Shown: positions 16,638 through 26,502 of the stretch, piece by piece
Layout: every line of letters begins with the position of its first letter
Position numbering within the stretch: position 1 is the first letter of the stretch
Origin: Paenibacillus sanguinis 2301083 = DSM 16941
GTDB taxonomy: Bacteria; Bacillota; Bacilli; Paenibacillales; Paenibacillaceae
Length of the DNA: 64,000 nt
Reading direction: 5' to 3'
NCBI RefSeq assembly: GCF_000374825.1
Contig: NZ_KB895377.1
Location: 186,001-250,000, forward strand
Notes under the pieces: generated by a model
The model's input: only the letters and a program-made list of their open reading frames with translations
Databases searched by the model: none
What the model was told of the DNA's origin: nothing
Translations under genes and position numbers: made by a program

Positions 16638-16686
16638 AAAAAGCTCTTGAGTTTCCACTGGTGGGTGGAGATTCAAGAGCTTTTTT
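16638..16686 (+). terminator. Intrinsic terminator behind the tRNA remnant
   Basis: AAAAAGCTCTTGA and TCAAGAGCTTTTT form a 13-bp stem with a T run. The A-rich left side would also serve the converging DeoR gene from the other strand. Confidence 0.8.
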
Positions 16687-16728
16687 GCATGGCTGCGATA
16701 CATGAACAAGCCTGGCTGGACCAGACAG

Positions 16729-17484
16729 TTAATAGATCAGCTCGATATTCAGCTCCGCCAATCTGCGCACCCAGGACTCGGACGGCGCTTGATCGGTAAC
16801 CAGATAATCAACCCGCTCCAGCTCGCTCAGCACCGTAAAGGCTACCTTATCGAACTTGGTGTGGTCGGCGAGGAGGATCACCTTGTCACATTGCTTGAGC
16901 ATGTACTTTTTCAACTCGCATTCCGGCTCGTTGGATTCGGTAATCCCTTTATCCAGGTCGATGCCTTTGCAGCTGATAATCGCTTTATCCACATTGTACC
17001 TTTGCAGGGTGTGATGAGCCACCGGACCGACCAGGGACAAGGAGCGGGGTCTCAGGTTGCCGCCGGTGGAGACGATGTTCATCTCTGAACCGGAGAAATC
17101 ATTCAGAATGTGGACGGAATTTGTGATCACGGTCAGGTTGTTCTTATTGGTCAGCAGCTTGATCAATTCAAAGGAGGTGGAGCTTGGGTCGACCATCAGA
17201 GTATCCCCTTCATTGATTAAATCCATCGCCTTGATGGCGATGTTCTGCTTAATATCGGTATTCATAATATTACGGGCGGTAAATGGAAGGTCCTCATTGG
17301 TATGCCGGTTAAGCATCGCGCCTCCATAAGTCCGGCTTACGATACCTTCCTTTTCCAGCTTCTCAAGATCACGCCGGATCGTCTCTTCGGTGACGTCAAA
17401 CATACGGCTGAGCACCGATACCAGCACCCTCTTTTCCTGATGAGCCAAATCGATGATTTTCTTTCGTCTTTCGGCGGGTAACAT
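16729..17484 (-). CDS. DeoR-family regulator of the rhamnose operon
   Basis: The 251-residue protein has a DeoR winged helix (RRKKIIDLAHQEKRVLVSVLSRMFDVTEETIRRDLEKLEKEG) and a DeoRC sugar-phosphate-sensing domain (about 75-240, with DPSSTSFELIKLL, VITNSVHIL, STGGNLRPRSLSLVGP and LLADHTKFDK). It is divergent from fucO-rhaBAD and most likely represses that operon until a rhamnose-derived phosphate is present. ATG 17484 is chosen because GGAAAGGAAG lies just upstream; the longer open frame to 17568 lacks a ribosome site. Confidence 0.88.
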   Translation of the reverse strand: MLPAERRKKIIDLAHQEKRVLVSVLSRMFDVTEETIRRDLEKLEKEGIVSRTYGGAMLNRHTNEDLPFTARNIMNTDIKQNIAIKAMDLINEGDTLMVDPSSTSFELIKLLTNKNNLTVITNSVHILNDFSGSEMNIVSTGGNLRPRSLSLVGPVAHHTLQRYNVDKAIISCKGIDLDKGITESNEPECELKKYMLKQCDKVILLADHTKFDKVAFTVLSELERVDYLVTDQAPSESWVRRLAELNIELIY

Positions 17485-17691
17485 AAATCTTCCTTTCCTG
17501 CGAAATCGCAATGGGACGTGTGAACAACGAGGCCTCCCACCAAGAGAGTCCGACAGCTTGTTCACCATGCTTTTAAATGTAGTATGGAATAATCATTCTG
17601 TGTTTGCAACAAAAACAAAGGAGATATTTAAGGGTTTTGCGTTAAAAAAGTCATAAAACAAATAAAAACAACAATAAAAATCTTTAATTTG

Positions 17692-17720
17692 TTGACAACA
17701 AAGATTTATGCGGATAGGAT
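17692..17720 (+). promoter_or_regulatory. Promoter of the rhamnose operon
   Basis: TTGACA, a 17-base spacer and TAGGAT lie in the 398-bp divergent region between the DeoR gene and fucO. The DNA just upstream (17600-17690) is an A-rich series of CAAA/CAATAAAAA units, where DeoR-type repeats would be expected. The decamer ATAATTGGGT occurs twice (17751 and 17804) in the leader. Confidence 0.6.
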
Positions 17721-17882
17721 ATGGATATAACGCACTCCATGCTCAACAAAATAATTGGGTCCAGGCCGACCGTCGGCGGAGATACAGTAAAGTCAGCCTG
17801 AACATAATTGGGTAGTATAAAGAAATGGGCAGGATGGCGGGATGATTGCTTCGTCAAATTGATTATGGAGGCTGGTCAAATT

Positions 17883-19034
17883 ATGAGTACGCATGTGTAT
17901 TATGTCCCACCGGTGAATCTGATGGGAAAGGGTTGTCTGCAGGATATGGGGCCATACATCCAGGAATTGGGCTTGAAGAAAGCGCTGGTTGTAACCGATA
18001 AATTTCTGGTGCAGAGCGGAATCGCTGGCAAAGTTACGGCTGTGCTTGATGCTATTGGTCTGGATTACACTCTGTATGATGAAGTCAAGCCCAATCCTAC
18101 CTGCAAGAATGTGCATGACGGACATGATTTTCTGGTGGCCAACGGCTGTGACAGTCTGATTTCCATCGGCGGTGGTTCACCGCAGGATACAGCCAAAGCA
18201 ATTGGCATTATCGCGACGAATGGCGGGCACATTTCGCAGTATGAAGGAGTTCATAAGTCCAAATCTAAAGCGTTGCCAATTGTAGCTGTCAACACAACAG
18301 CCGGGACTTCAGCCGAAGTTACGATTAATTATGTCATCACCGACGAAGAGCGCAAGGTGAAGATGGTGATGGTGGATAAAAATAGTCTGGCCTCGATCTC
18401 GGTGAATGATCCCGAGCTGATGGTCGACAAGCCGGCAGCCCTGACTGCGGCAACCGGGATGGACGCCTTGACTCATGCGATTGAAGCGCTTGTTACACCC
18501 GGATCGTATCCGGTAACCGATGCTACCGCGCTTGCAGCGGTTGAGTTGATCTTCAACCATCTCGCCCGCACGGTAAAGAACGGCCATGATATTGAAGCGA
18601 GAGAACAAATGGTTTATGCGATTTTTCTAGGCGGACTTGCCTTTAATAATGCAGGACTTGGTTATGTCCATGCGATGGCTCACCAGCTGGGTGGAGTTTA
18701 TGACCTGCCCCATGGCGTGTGCAATGCGATGCTTCTTCCGATTGTGGAAGAAGAGAACGCCAAGGTGGTGCCGGAGAAGTTCCGCAAGATTGCCAAGGTG
18801 ATCGGGTATGATACTCAAGGAAAGAGCGACAAGGAATGTGCGGATTATGTGATTCAGCGAATTAAGGAGCTGTCGGTGGAGGTTGGGATTCCAACCAAGC
18901 TGTCTGAGCTGGGAGTGAACGATCCTGATCTGGATTTGCTTGCGGAGAATTCCATGAAGGATGCCTGCGCACCAGGCAATCCATTCATTCCGACGAAGGA
19001 AGAAGTTATTGCGATGTTCAAAAAAATCATCTAG
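17883..19034 (+). CDS. fucO: Lactaldehyde reductase (iron-containing alcohol dehydrogenase)
   Basis: The 383-residue protein is a group III iron-dependent alcohol dehydrogenase of normal length. It shows the NAD-binding GGGSPQDTAKAIG, the metal-site region GMDALTHAIEALV, and HAMAHQLGGVYDLPHGVCNAMLLP with the His ligands. In rhamnose breakdown it reduces L-lactaldehyde, from RhaD, to 1,2-propanediol with NADH. It is the first gene of the operon, 12 bases before rhaB. ATG 17883 follows GGAGG at a longish spacing; the upstream extension of the frame has no better site. Confidence 0.92.
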   Translation: MSTHVYYVPPVNLMGKGCLQDMGPYIQELGLKKALVVTDKFLVQSGIAGKVTAVLDAIGLDYTLYDEVKPNPTCKNVHDGHDFLVANGCDSLISIGGGSPQDTAKAIGIIATNGGHISQYEGVHKSKSKALPIVAVNTTAGTSAEVTINYVITDEERKVKMVMVDKNSLASISVNDPELMVDKPAALTAATGMDALTHAIEALVTPGSYPVTDATALAAVELIFNHLARTVKNGHDIEAREQMVYAIFLGGLAFNNAGLGYVHAMAHQLGGVYDLPHGVCNAMLLPIVEEENAKVVPEKFRKIAKVIGYDTQGKSDKECADYVIQRIKELSVEVGIPTKLSELGVNDPDLDLLAENSMKDACAPGNPFIPTKEEVIAMFKKII

Positions 19035-19046
19035 GAGATTGTTTCT

Positions 19047-20519
19047 ATGACCCATCATATTGCCGTTGATATCGGCGCCTCCAGCGGGAGATTGGTGCTG
19101 GGAACGCTTCAGGACGGGAAAATTCAATTGCAAGAGATCCATCGCTTCGCCAACGGATTTCAGGAGCGGGATGGCTCCTGCTTCTGGAATATCGATGCTC
19201 TGTTTGGTGAAATCCTGACCGGGCTTGCCAAGGTCAAGGCGCAGGGAATCGAGCGGTGCACACTCGGAATTGATACCTGGGCCGTGGATTATGTGCTGCT
19301 GGATCAAGCGGGCAATCGGATTCAAGAGGTGTATGCTTATCGCGACCACCGGACCGAGCACGCCATGCAGCGTCTGGCGGAGCTCATCCCACCTGAGACC
19401 GTCTATGGCAAGACAGGGATTCAACAGTTGAACTTTAATACCCTGTATCAGCTGTTTGTGCATGATCGTGAAGAGCTGGCTCGTACCGACAGCATTCTGA
19501 TGGTGCCGGATTATTTATACTACCTGTTGACTGGAAAAAAAGGCAATGAGACGACGAATGCTTCGACGACGCAGCTGTTAAATCTGGATACGCGTGACTT
19601 CGATATGGAGCTGCTGGAGCTGCTTGGCTTGCGCAAGGAGCAGTTTCCGGGCTTGATTGAACCGGGGTCTGAGCTTGGCGCGCTTCGCCCGGAGCTTATG
19701 AAGCAATACGATCTGCCGGAGTGCCGCGTCATCGTTGCCGCAACGCATGACACCGCTTCGGCCGTGCTGGGCATTCCGGCGGCCAAGGGGCGTCATGCCG
19801 CTTATCTCAGCAGCGGAACCTGGTCACTGCTCGGAGTTGAGCTGAAGCAGCCGTTGAATGATGCCAAAGCTATGGCGGCCAACTATACGAATGAGTGGGG
19901 AGCTTACGGCACATTCCGCTTCCTGAAGAACATTATGGGCCTGTGGCTGATTCAAGAGGTTCGCCGGCTGGATGGCAATCGATACAGCTTTGCAGAGCTG
20001 GCTGATCTGGCTGCGGAGGCCGAGCCTTTTCGGAGCTTGATTCCTTGTAATCATGACCGGTTCCTTAACCCGGAGCATATGATTGAGGAAATTCAGAAGG
20101 CTTGCGAGCAGTATGGCGAGCCGGTACCGGAGAGCATCGGGCAAGTGGCCCGCTGTATCTTTGACAGTCTGGCATTGTCCTACCGCACTTATTTGGAGGA
20201 GCTGGAGCTATTGACCGGTCAATCGATCGATATGCTGCAGATCGTTGGCGGGGGAGCGAACAATAAGTTGTTGTGTCAGCTTACGGCCAATATGCTGGGA
20301 CGCGAAGTTTCGGCAGGACCTACCGAGTCGACGGCTCTGGGGAATCTGGCGGTACAGATGATTAGCAGCAACGTGCTGCCGAATATTGCGGAAGCCAGGG
20401 AGGTCATTGCGCATTCATTCGATATCAGATACTACAAGCCTGAGCCGGTGCAAGAATTGGAGCAGATTATGGAGCGCTGGAACAAGGTGAACAAGCTGGC
20501 GGATGCGCACAACATTTGA
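19047..20519 (+). CDS. rhaB: Rhamnulokinase
   Basis: The 490-residue FGGY-family kinase phosphorylates L-rhamnulose to L-rhamnulose 1-phosphate. Visible features are the N-terminal phosphate-binding AVDIGASSGRLVLG, the TWAVDYVLLD and AYRDHRTEHAM segments typical of rhamnulokinase, the GTWSLLGVEL region and the C-terminal IVGGGANNKLLCQLTANMLGREV adenosine-binding motif. It is the second gene of the operon, with its ribosome site TAGGAG in the 12-base gap after fucO. Confidence 0.96.
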   Translation: MTHHIAVDIGASSGRLVLGTLQDGKIQLQEIHRFANGFQERDGSCFWNIDALFGEILTGLAKVKAQGIERCTLGIDTWAVDYVLLDQAGNRIQEVYAYRDHRTEHAMQRLAELIPPETVYGKTGIQQLNFNTLYQLFVHDREELARTDSILMVPDYLYYLLTGKKGNETTNASTTQLLNLDTRDFDMELLELLGLRKEQFPGLIEPGSELGALRPELMKQYDLPECRVIVAATHDTASAVLGIPAAKGRHAAYLSSGTWSLLGVELKQPLNDAKAMAANYTNEWGAYGTFRFLKNIMGLWLIQEVRRLDGNRYSFAELADLAAEAEPFRSLIPCNHDRFLNPEHMIEEIQKACEQYGEPVPESIGQVARCIFDSLALSYRTYLEELELLTGQSIDMLQIVGGGANNKLLCQLTANMLGREVSAGPTESTALGNLAVQMISSNVLPNIAEAREVIAHSFDIRYYKPEPVQELEQIMERWNKVNKLADAHNI

Positions 20520-20543
20520 GATAGACGGAAGGAGACTAGCAAC

Positions 20544-21800
20544 ATGGATCAAAGCGTAGTCAATAGCTATAACGAAGCAAAGAAGTTGTATGCATCCCAC
20601 GGAATTGATGTGGATCAGGTCTTGAAGCAGCTGTCGCAGATTAAAATCTCGCTGCATTGCTGGCAGGGAGATGATGTTCGGGGCTTCCTGTTCCGCGACA
20701 AGGAGCTTAGCGGCGGGATTGCCGTTACAGGCAGCTATCCGGGGCGCGCAAGCACCCCGCAGGAGCTGCGGGAGGATCTGGAGAAGGCGTTGTCGCTGAT
20801 TCCCGGCAAGCACAAGGTCAACCTGCATGCAATCTATGCAGATACGGATGAGCAGGTTGATCTGGATGAGCTGGAGCCGCGCCACTTCCAGAAGTGGGTG
20901 GACTGGGCGAAGGAGCAGGGGCTGGGCCTTGATTTTAACCCGACCTATTTCTCACACCCCAATGCGGCGGATGGCTTTACGCTGAGTCATCCAAACGATG
21001 AAATCCGGGAATTCTGGATTCGTCATGGCAAGGCTTCCCGTAAAATTGCCGAGCATTTCGGCCGGGAGCTGGGTCAGACCTGCTTCACGAACTTCTGGAT
21101 GCCGGATGGCTACAAAGATACCCCGGTGGATCGCCTGGCGCCGAGACAGCGGCTGGCGGCCTCGCTGGATGAGATTTTCAGCGAACCGATCGATGAGCAA
21201 TTTAATGTGGACGGCGTGGAAAGCAAGCTGTTCGGGATCGGCTCGGAAAGCTATGTTGTAGGCTCGCATGAGTTCTATATGGGCTATGGATTAACGCGTG
21301 GCAAGGCCATCACACTGGATGCGGGTCATTTCCACCCGACCGAAGTGATCAGCAACAAGCTGTCGTCGATCCTGATGTTCAGCAAGCACCTGCTGCTGCA
21401 TGTCAGCCGCCCGGTTCGCTGGGACAGCGACCATGTGGTGACCATGGATGATGAACTGCTGGAAATTGCTCGTGAGCTGGTTCGTGGCAACCTGCTGCCG
21501 AAGACAAGTCTGGGTCTCGATTTCTTTGACGGCAGCATCAATCATCTGGCCGCCTGGGTGATCGGAACACGGAATACGATTAAAGCGCTGCTGCGTGCCA
21601 TGCTGGAGCCGGTGGAGGAATTGCGGAAAATTGAGCTGGCAGGTGATTATACCTCCCGCCTCGCTTTAGTTGAGGAATTCAAGTCTTATCCGTTTGGAGC
21701 CGTATGGGATTATTACTGTGCTTCGCAAGGCGTGCCTGTCCGAGAGCAATGGCTCAATGAGGTGAAGCAGCACGAGCAGGAAGTATTGCTGAAGAGATAA
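20544..21800 (+). CDS. rhaA: L-rhamnose isomerase
   Basis: The 418-residue TIM-barrel isomerase converts L-rhamnose to L-rhamnulose using divalent metals. Landmarks are [49 protein letters not shown], the metal-site region [19 protein letters not shown] and [12 protein letters not shown]. The length agrees with the family. Its ribosome site GGAAGGAGA lies in the 24-base gap after rhaB. With rhaB and rhaD it gives the full phosphorylative rhamnose route. Confidence 0.97.
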   Translation: MDQSVVNSYNEAKKLYASHGIDVDQVLKQLSQIKISLHCWQGDDVRGFLFRDKELSGGIAVTGSYPGRASTPQELREDLEKALSLIPGKHKVNLHAIYADTDEQVDLDELEPRHFQKWVDWAKEQGLGLDFNPTYFSHPNAADGFTLSHPNDEIREFWIRHGKASRKIAEHFGRELGQTCFTNFWMPDGYKDTPVDRLAPRQRLAASLDEIFSEPIDEQFNVDGVESKLFGIGSESYVVGSHEFYMGYGLTRGKAITLDAGHFHPTEVISNKLSSILMFSKHLLLHVSRPVRWDSDHVVTMDDELLEIARELVRGNLLPKTSLGLDFFDGSINHLAAWVIGTRNTIKALLRAMLEPVEELRKIELAGDYTSRLALVEEFKSYPFGAVWDYYCASQGVPVREQWLNEVKQHEQEVLLKR

Positions 21801-21841
21801 AACAACCATAATATTCAATACTTAAGGAGAGAAAAGAAATC

Positions 21842-22684
21842 ATGACAACATCTCTGATTGAAACATCAGGATATATCGGAAGCACAGAAGCCCCTTTTAT
21901 TCAGGAAATGACCGAGATTACCCATCATATGTGGAGCTTGGGCTGGGATGAAGTGAACGGCGGCAATATCAGTTATTTACTGGATGAAGCGGAGGTAGCG
22001 AAGTATATTGACATCCACAACTCCTTGCGCTCTCTGGACCTGGCCTTCCCGGTAAAGGAACTGGCCGGCAGATACTTTATCGTCACCGGATCAGGCAAGT
22101 ATTTTAGAAACGTAATCAAAGACCCGGAAGCCAACCTTGGTGTGGTACGTGTATCTGATAGCGGCGAGCAAGTAGAAATTCTCTGGGGGCTGCGCAATGG
22201 GGCAAGACCAACCAGTGAGCTGGCCTCTCACTTTATGAGTCATATCGAGCGGTTGAAGGTGGATGCCAAGCATCGCATCGTTATGCACACGCATGCTACC
22301 AATGTCATTGCCATGACCTTTACCCACGATCTGGATGAAGCGAAGTTTACCAAGACCCTGTGGCAGATGTGTACGGAATGTCTTGTGGTCTTCCCGGATG
22401 GTGTAAGCATCCTGCCCTGGATGGTTCCGGGAAGCAATGAAATCGGCCGGGAAACGGCCAAGAAGATGAAGGACTACCGGATTGTCATCTGGCCGCATCA
22501 TGGCATCTTTGGCACAGGCGCCACCATGGACGAAACCTTCGGTTTGATCGAGACGGTAGAGAAGGCGGCAACTGTCCACAACCTGATCGGCAGCCGAGAA
22601 ATCAAGCAAGTGATTACCGATTCGGAGCTGGCCGATTTGGCCAAAGCGTTTGGCGTGGTGCCAAGGGCTGGGGTTTTAAAATAA
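21842..22684 (+). CDS. rhaD: Rhamnulose-1-phosphate aldolase
   Basis: The 280-residue class II aldolase splits L-rhamnulose 1-phosphate into dihydroxyacetone phosphate and L-lactaldehyde. Zn-site features are visible: [13 protein letters not shown], the [12 protein letters not shown] pair of His and [10 protein letters not shown] with the third ligand region. It is the last gene of the operon, 41 bases after rhaA with ribosome site TAAGGAGAG, and is closed by a strong terminator. Confidence 0.96.
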   Translation: MTTSLIETSGYIGSTEAPFIQEMTEITHHMWSLGWDEVNGGNISYLLDEAEVAKYIDIHNSLRSLDLAFPVKELAGRYFIVTGSGKYFRNVIKDPEANLGVVRVSDSGEQVEILWGLRNGARPTSELASHFMSHIERLKVDAKHRIVMHTHATNVIAMTFTHDLDEAKFTKTLWQMCTECLVVFPDGVSILPWMVPGSNEIGRETAKKMKDYRIVIWPHHGIFGTGATMDETFGLIETVEKAATVHNLIGSREIKQVITDSELADLAKAFGVVPRAGVLK

Positions 22685-22714
22685 GCATTATGTGATCAAT
22701 TCAGCATAAAACTT

Positions 22715-22753
22715 GAAGCAGCCTGGGCTTATATGCCCAGGCTGCTTCTTTTT
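22715..22753 (+). terminator. Intrinsic terminator of the rhamnose operon
   Basis: A perfect 14-bp stem, GAAGCAGCCTGGGC / GCCCAGGCTGCTTC, with a 6-base loop, followed by TTTTT. Confidence 0.95.
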
Positions 22754-22831
22754 GATTACACAAGACGATAAATTTTCTCTTCGTATTCACCGCATATTCA
22801 GTATCAAAATTAATACTTGAATACATATTCA

Positions 22832-22850
22832 TATAATGATAATATTGGTA
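22832..22850. promoter_or_regulatory. Possible Fur half-site upstream of feoA
   Basis: TATAATGATAATATTGGTA keeps 13 of 19 positions of the Fur consensus (the left ATAATGATAAT is intact, the right half is poor). Fur control is common for feo genes, but this match alone is weak. Confidence 0.4.
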
Positions 22851-22906
22851 CGTAAATGTTTACCTAGACCAATTCTTTTTCATCAAGTAAAAAGGTGGAG
22901 GAAATG

Positions 22907-23161
22907 ATGAATGAATCAGAAAAGTCGCTGGCAGAGGCCAAAACCGGTCAAATGGTAGAAATTAGCCGGATCGAGGTTCAAGGTGTGCTGAGGCGGCGTT
23001 TGCTTGATCTGGGCTTTGTACCGGGAAATACCGTGGAGGTGTTGCAGAGCAGTCCGCTAGGTGATCCGGTAGCTTATCGTGTGAATCAAACGATGATTGC
23101 TCTGCGGCGGGAAGAAAGCTCTTTGATTTATGGAATCTTTGAAGGAGTGGGAAGGGAATGA
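22907..23161 (+). CDS. feoA: FeoA-family ferrous iron transport protein
   Basis: The 84-residue protein is a single SH3-like FeoA domain (GQMVEISRIEVQGVLRRRLLDLGFVPGNTVEVLQ and DPVAYRVNQTMIALRREE). It is a small cytoplasmic partner of FeoB. ATG 22907 is chosen because AAGGTGGAGG lies 5 bases upstream; ATG 22904 and GTG 22895 are in frame but sit on the ribosome site. Its stop overlaps the feoB start as ATGA. Confidence 0.9.
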   Translation: MNESEKSLAEAKTGQMVEISRIEVQGVLRRRLLDLGFVPGNTVEVLQSSPLGDPVAYRVNQTMIALRREESSLIYGIFEGVGRE

Positions 23162-23892
23162 AGCAATACACAGTCGCATTGGCGGGAAATCCGAATACAG
23201 GCAAGAGCACGCTCTTCAATGCCTTGACTGGACTCCGCCAGCACACAGGGAATTGGGCGGGCAAAACGGTCGATTTGGCGATGGGAAATGTAGAGCATCA
23301 CGACTGCTTGTTTCGAATGGTCGATTTGCCGGGCACGTATTCCTTATTCTCCAATTCGACGGATGAAGAGGTGGCTCGGGATTTCATTCTGTTTGAACAG
23401 CCGGACGTCACGATTGTCGTGCTGGACGCCACTTCGCTTGAGCGAAATTTGAATTTGACCTTGCAGGTGCTGGAAATTACCGCTCAGGTCGTGGTCTGTA
23501 TTAATTTGATGGATGAGGCGGAGCGTTTGGGTATACGGATTGATGTTGAGCAAATCAGACGCAAGCTGGGCGTTCCGGTCATTCCGGTATCGGCACGGAA
23601 CAAATCGGGCCTGGCGGAGCTGCTTGATCAAATCGAGAGCATAGCCAAGGGAGCCGTAGCTTTGAAGCCGCTTGGTGTGCGCTATGGGGAAGAAATTGAG
23701 CAGAAAATCGCCGCCTTGACTCCTTACATTATCGAGCAAATTGGCGATCAGCTTCCGGTGCGCTGGGTAGCGCTGCGCTTGATTGATGGCGAGCAGGGAA
23801 TCCTGCAAACCATTATGGAACGGCGGCAAGCCCCGACAGACCCATTTATGAGCGAGGGGGTGAAGGATTATGGGCAATCCGCTTGCCACTAA
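23158..23892 (+). CDS. feoB: FeoB GTPase-domain protein (split FeoB, N part)
   Basis: The 244-residue protein holds only the cytoplasmic G domain and part of the helical S domain of FeoB: G1 GNPNTGKST, G3 DLPGTYSLFS, G4 NLMDEAERLG and G5 SARNKSG. The frame ends 15 residues after the start of the next gene. The permease half follows as a separate ORF that overlaps it by 23 bases and has its own ribosome site, so this looks like a stable gene split with translational coupling rather than a random frameshift. The two products would have to assemble to move Fe2+. Confidence 0.88.
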   Translation: MKQYTVALAGNPNTGKSTLFNALTGLRQHTGNWAGKTVDLAMGNVEHHDCLFRMVDLPGTYSLFSNSTDEEVARDFILFEQPDVTIVVLDATSLERNLNLTLQVLEITAQVVVCINLMDEAERLGIRIDVEQIRRKLGVPVIPVSARNKSGLAELLDQIESIAKGAVALKPLGVRYGEEIEQKIAALTPYIIEQIGDQLPVRWVALRLIDGEQGILQTIMERRQAPTDPFMSEGVKDYGQSACH

Positions 23893-25276
23893 CGCACCCG
23901 ACTCCTTAAACAAGCTGATGTCGATGGCCAGGGAGCTAACTGGGGGAGCCGAAATGCGCGATGCCATTGTCAGCGATATTTATAGAGCCTCCCGAGAAAT
24001 CTGCCAGGGTGCAATTTATTATGAGGATAAGCAAAAGCTGAAAACGACATACCGCCTGGACAAAATTGCCACGTCCAAGATTTGGGGCTTTCCGATTATG
24101 CTGGCCATTCTGGGCGTTGTCTTCTGGATTACGATTGCCGGTGCCAATTATCCGTCCGGCTGGCTTGCCGACCTGTTCGGCGTGGCCGAGGGTTATCTTA
24201 CTCGCGCCTTCCAGGCGATGAATGCTCCCGCTTGGCTGCATGGCGTGCTCGTGCTGGGCTTTTTTCGCGGAACGGGTTGGGTCATCAGTGTAATGCTGCC
24301 GCCGATGGCAATTTTCTTTCCGGTATTTGCCCTTTTGGAGAACTTCGGATATCTACCGCGAGTTGCTTTTAACATGGACCGCTTGTTCAAGAAATCGGGA
24401 GGCCACGGCAAGCAGGCGCTAACTATGTCTATGGGCTTTGGATGTAATGCGGCAGCGATTTTATCCACACGGATCATTGAGTCGCCGCGGGAACGCATGC
24501 TGGCTATTATTACGAACAACTTTGTTCCTTGCAACGGCCGCTGGCCTACGTTGATCTTGCTTGCTTCCTTGTTTATGGTGACGGGGGTAGCCAGCGGGCT
24601 GCAAAGCTTCGCTACTGCGCTGGTGGTTATGGGGATGGTGCTGTTTGGCATTGTTGTGACTCTGCTGGTGTCCTGGACGCTGTCCAAAACGCTGCTGAGA
24701 GGGGTGCCCACTCACTATACCCTGGAGCTGCCGCCTTATCGCAGACCCCAGGTATGGAAAACCATCCTGCTGTCCTCGCGCGATAAGTCGTTGAATGTGC
24801 TGATGCGCGCTGTTGTTGTCGCGGCTCCGGCCGGGGTCATCACCTGGATTTTGGGCAACACCTTTGTAGGTGGGGATAGCATTCTGAATCATGCCGCTGG
24901 TTTTTTAGACCCGTTTGCTCAATTATTTGGTCTGGACGGGTTTATTCTTATGGCCTTTATTCTAGGACTGCCGGCGAATGAAATCGTTCTGCCGATTTTG
25001 CTGATGGGCTATATGTCCTCTGGAGCGCTGGTGGATGCGGATGGTCTGGAAAATATCAAAACTATCTTTCTTCAGCACCACTGGACCTGGCTGACCGCGT
25101 TAAATATGATGCTGTTCTCCTTGCTGCATTATCCTTGCGGAACGACGCTTGTGAACATTTATAAAGAAACGAAGAGTATGAAATGGGCGGTTCTCTCCGC
25201 GCTCATCCCGCTGTCTATTGCCTTGGCAGTCACCTTTATCGTTGCGCAGGCGGCCCGGATGTTTGGCTGGGTTTAG
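23870..25276 (+). CDS. feoB: FeoB permease-domain protein (split FeoB, C part)
   Basis: The 468-residue membrane protein starts with the end of the FeoB helical S domain (SDIYRASREICQGAI) and then the two Gate/nucleoside-recognition repeats. Features are WLADLFGVAEGYLTRAF, the conserved MSMGFGCNAAAILSTRII and NNFVPCNGRWPTLI with likely iron-path Cys residues, and the second repeat FILGLPANEIVLPILLMGY. About eight to ten membrane helices are expected. ATG 23870 has GGGGGTGAAGG upstream, inside the preceding gene. It forms the Fe2+ pore for the separate GTPase subunit. Confidence 0.88.
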   Translation: MGNPLATNAPDSLNKLMSMARELTGGAEMRDAIVSDIYRASREICQGAIYYEDKQKLKTTYRLDKIATSKIWGFPIMLAILGVVFWITIAGANYPSGWLADLFGVAEGYLTRAFQAMNAPAWLHGVLVLGFFRGTGWVISVMLPPMAIFFPVFALLENFGYLPRVAFNMDRLFKKSGGHGKQALTMSMGFGCNAAAILSTRIIESPRERMLAIITNNFVPCNGRWPTLILLASLFMVTGVASGLQSFATALVVMGMVLFGIVVTLLVSWTLSKTLLRGVPTHYTLELPPYRRPQVWKTILLSSRDKSLNVLMRAVVVAAPAGVITWILGNTFVGGDSILNHAAGFLDPFAQLFGLDGFILMAFILGLPANEIVLPILLMGYMSSGALVDADGLENIKTIFLQHHWTWLTALNMMLFSLLHYPCGTTLVNIYKETKSMKWAVLSALIPLSIALAVTFIVAQAARMFGWV

Positions 25277-25478
25277 GGCATAGTAAGCCGATCTCTTCAT
25301 CCGCAGGATAAGGAAAAGGTTTCACCATTCGGCTCAGCTCATAAATCAGGAATCTCAAAAATGAGTATGATAATGCTCTAATTATGTAGGTTGTATTATT
25401 GCTTCTCTCTCTTTATAGTAAACATGATTGTACATATAAAAGCTAGCCTCTTACCGAGGCAGGAGGAGAGAGAATCAA

Positions 25479-26501
25479 TTGTTGACCGGGTTTTTGCTCT
25501 TATTATTGGCTTGTTTCTTTCAAGGAAGTTTTGGACTTGGCATGAAGAAATATCAACCTTTTTCGTGGGAGGCCTTCTGGGTCGTCTTTTCCGTAGTCGG
25601 TATTTTACTTGTTCCCTGGTTGTGGACCTGGATTGAAGTCCCGGAATTTCTGGATTATGTTCGCGAGACTCCGCTTAAGGTGCTTGGCCTGGCTTCCTTG
25701 TGTGGCTTGCTATGGGGGATTAGCTCCGTTCTGTTCGGCAAAGCGGTGGATACAATAGGTGTGTCACTGACGTATGGTGTAAATATGGGGATTTCTGCCT
25801 CGCTAGGTTCGCTTATTCCGCTGCTTCTGTTCGGCAATCTGCCAAGGGCAGCTTCCTTCATCATGTTGCTTGCTGGCATGGTCATCATGCTGGGTGGGGT
25901 TGTGGTGATTACCAAGGCCGGTCTGGATAAGGAGAAGCGGCTCAAGCAGCAGGGAGGAAGTCAAGGTCAGACTTCCGCTCCGTCATTACCGTTGTCCCAA
26001 GGGCTGCTTATGGCTTCCATTGCCGGGCTTGGCTCGGCGGCTATGAACATCGGCTTCACCTATGCGAACCGGACGCTGGATATCGCTGCAGAACATGGGG
26101 TATCCGAGACGAGCGCCAGCCTGATTCCGTGGGTGGTTACCTTATCCGGCGGTTTTGTGGCGAACTTTGCCTATGCCTGCTTCAAGCTGATCCAGAACCG
26201 GACCTATCGCGATTATGCCAAGCCGGGCTGTGGCAAGGCGTATGCCAAGGCCATCGGAACCGCATTGATCTGGTTTTTTGCTCTGGGCTTCTATGCGAAG
26301 GCCACGGTGCTGCTTGGCCCAATCGGCTCCAGTGTGGGCTGGCTGGCCTTTAACGGCCTGGCTCTGATCGTTAGCAATGCCTGGGGCTTGAAGGACGGAG
26401 AATGGACGGGCTTCCCCGGGCCGAAGAAGCAGCTTATGATGGGGAACGGCATTCTAATCGCGTCCTGGATTGTGGTCGGTATCGCCAACAGCCTGGCGTA
26501 G
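25479..26501 (+). CDS. rhaT: RhaT-type L-rhamnose/H+ symporter
   Basis: The 340-residue protein has ten hydrophobic segments and the RhaT hallmarks: LACFFQGSFGLGMKKYQPFSWEAFW at the start, SLCGLLWGISSVLFGKAVDTIGVSLTYG and the C-terminal AWGLKDGEWTGF. It belongs to the drug/metabolite transporter superfamily and should import L-rhamnose with a proton. TTG 25479 follows GGAGGAGAGAG. It lies 3 kb from the rhamnose operon and next to a uronate regulator, so a uronic acid as substrate is a possible alternative. The 202-bp gap before it holds only a small hairpin, GCCTC-ttacc-GAGGC. Confidence 0.88.
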   Translation: MLTGFLLLLLACFFQGSFGLGMKKYQPFSWEAFWVVFSVVGILLVPWLWTWIEVPEFLDYVRETPLKVLGLASLCGLLWGISSVLFGKAVDTIGVSLTYGVNMGISASLGSLIPLLLFGNLPRAASFIMLLAGMVIMLGGVVVITKAGLDKEKRLKQQGGSQGQTSAPSLPLSQGLLMASIAGLGSAAMNIGFTYANRTLDIAAEHGVSETSASLIPWVVTLSGGFVANFAYACFKLIQNRTYRDYAKPGCGKAYAKAIGTALIWFFALGFYAKATVLLGPIGSSVGWLAFNGLALIVSNAWGLKDGEWTGFPGPKKQLMMGNGILIASWIVVGIANSLA

Positions 26502-26502
26502 A

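Noticed and set aside
17751..17813. Repeated ATAATTGGGT in the rhamnose leader
   Set aside because: Only two copies of ten bases, without symmetry; not enough to call a regulatory site.
22832..22850. Strong Fur box before feoA
   Set aside because: Only 13 of 19 positions match, so it is listed as possible and not used as a finding.
23158..25276. FeoB as one gene broken by a sequencing frameshift
   Set aside because: The second ORF has a good ribosome site and ATG inside the first, and both halves keep intact motifs up to the break; a natural split is more likely, though not proven.
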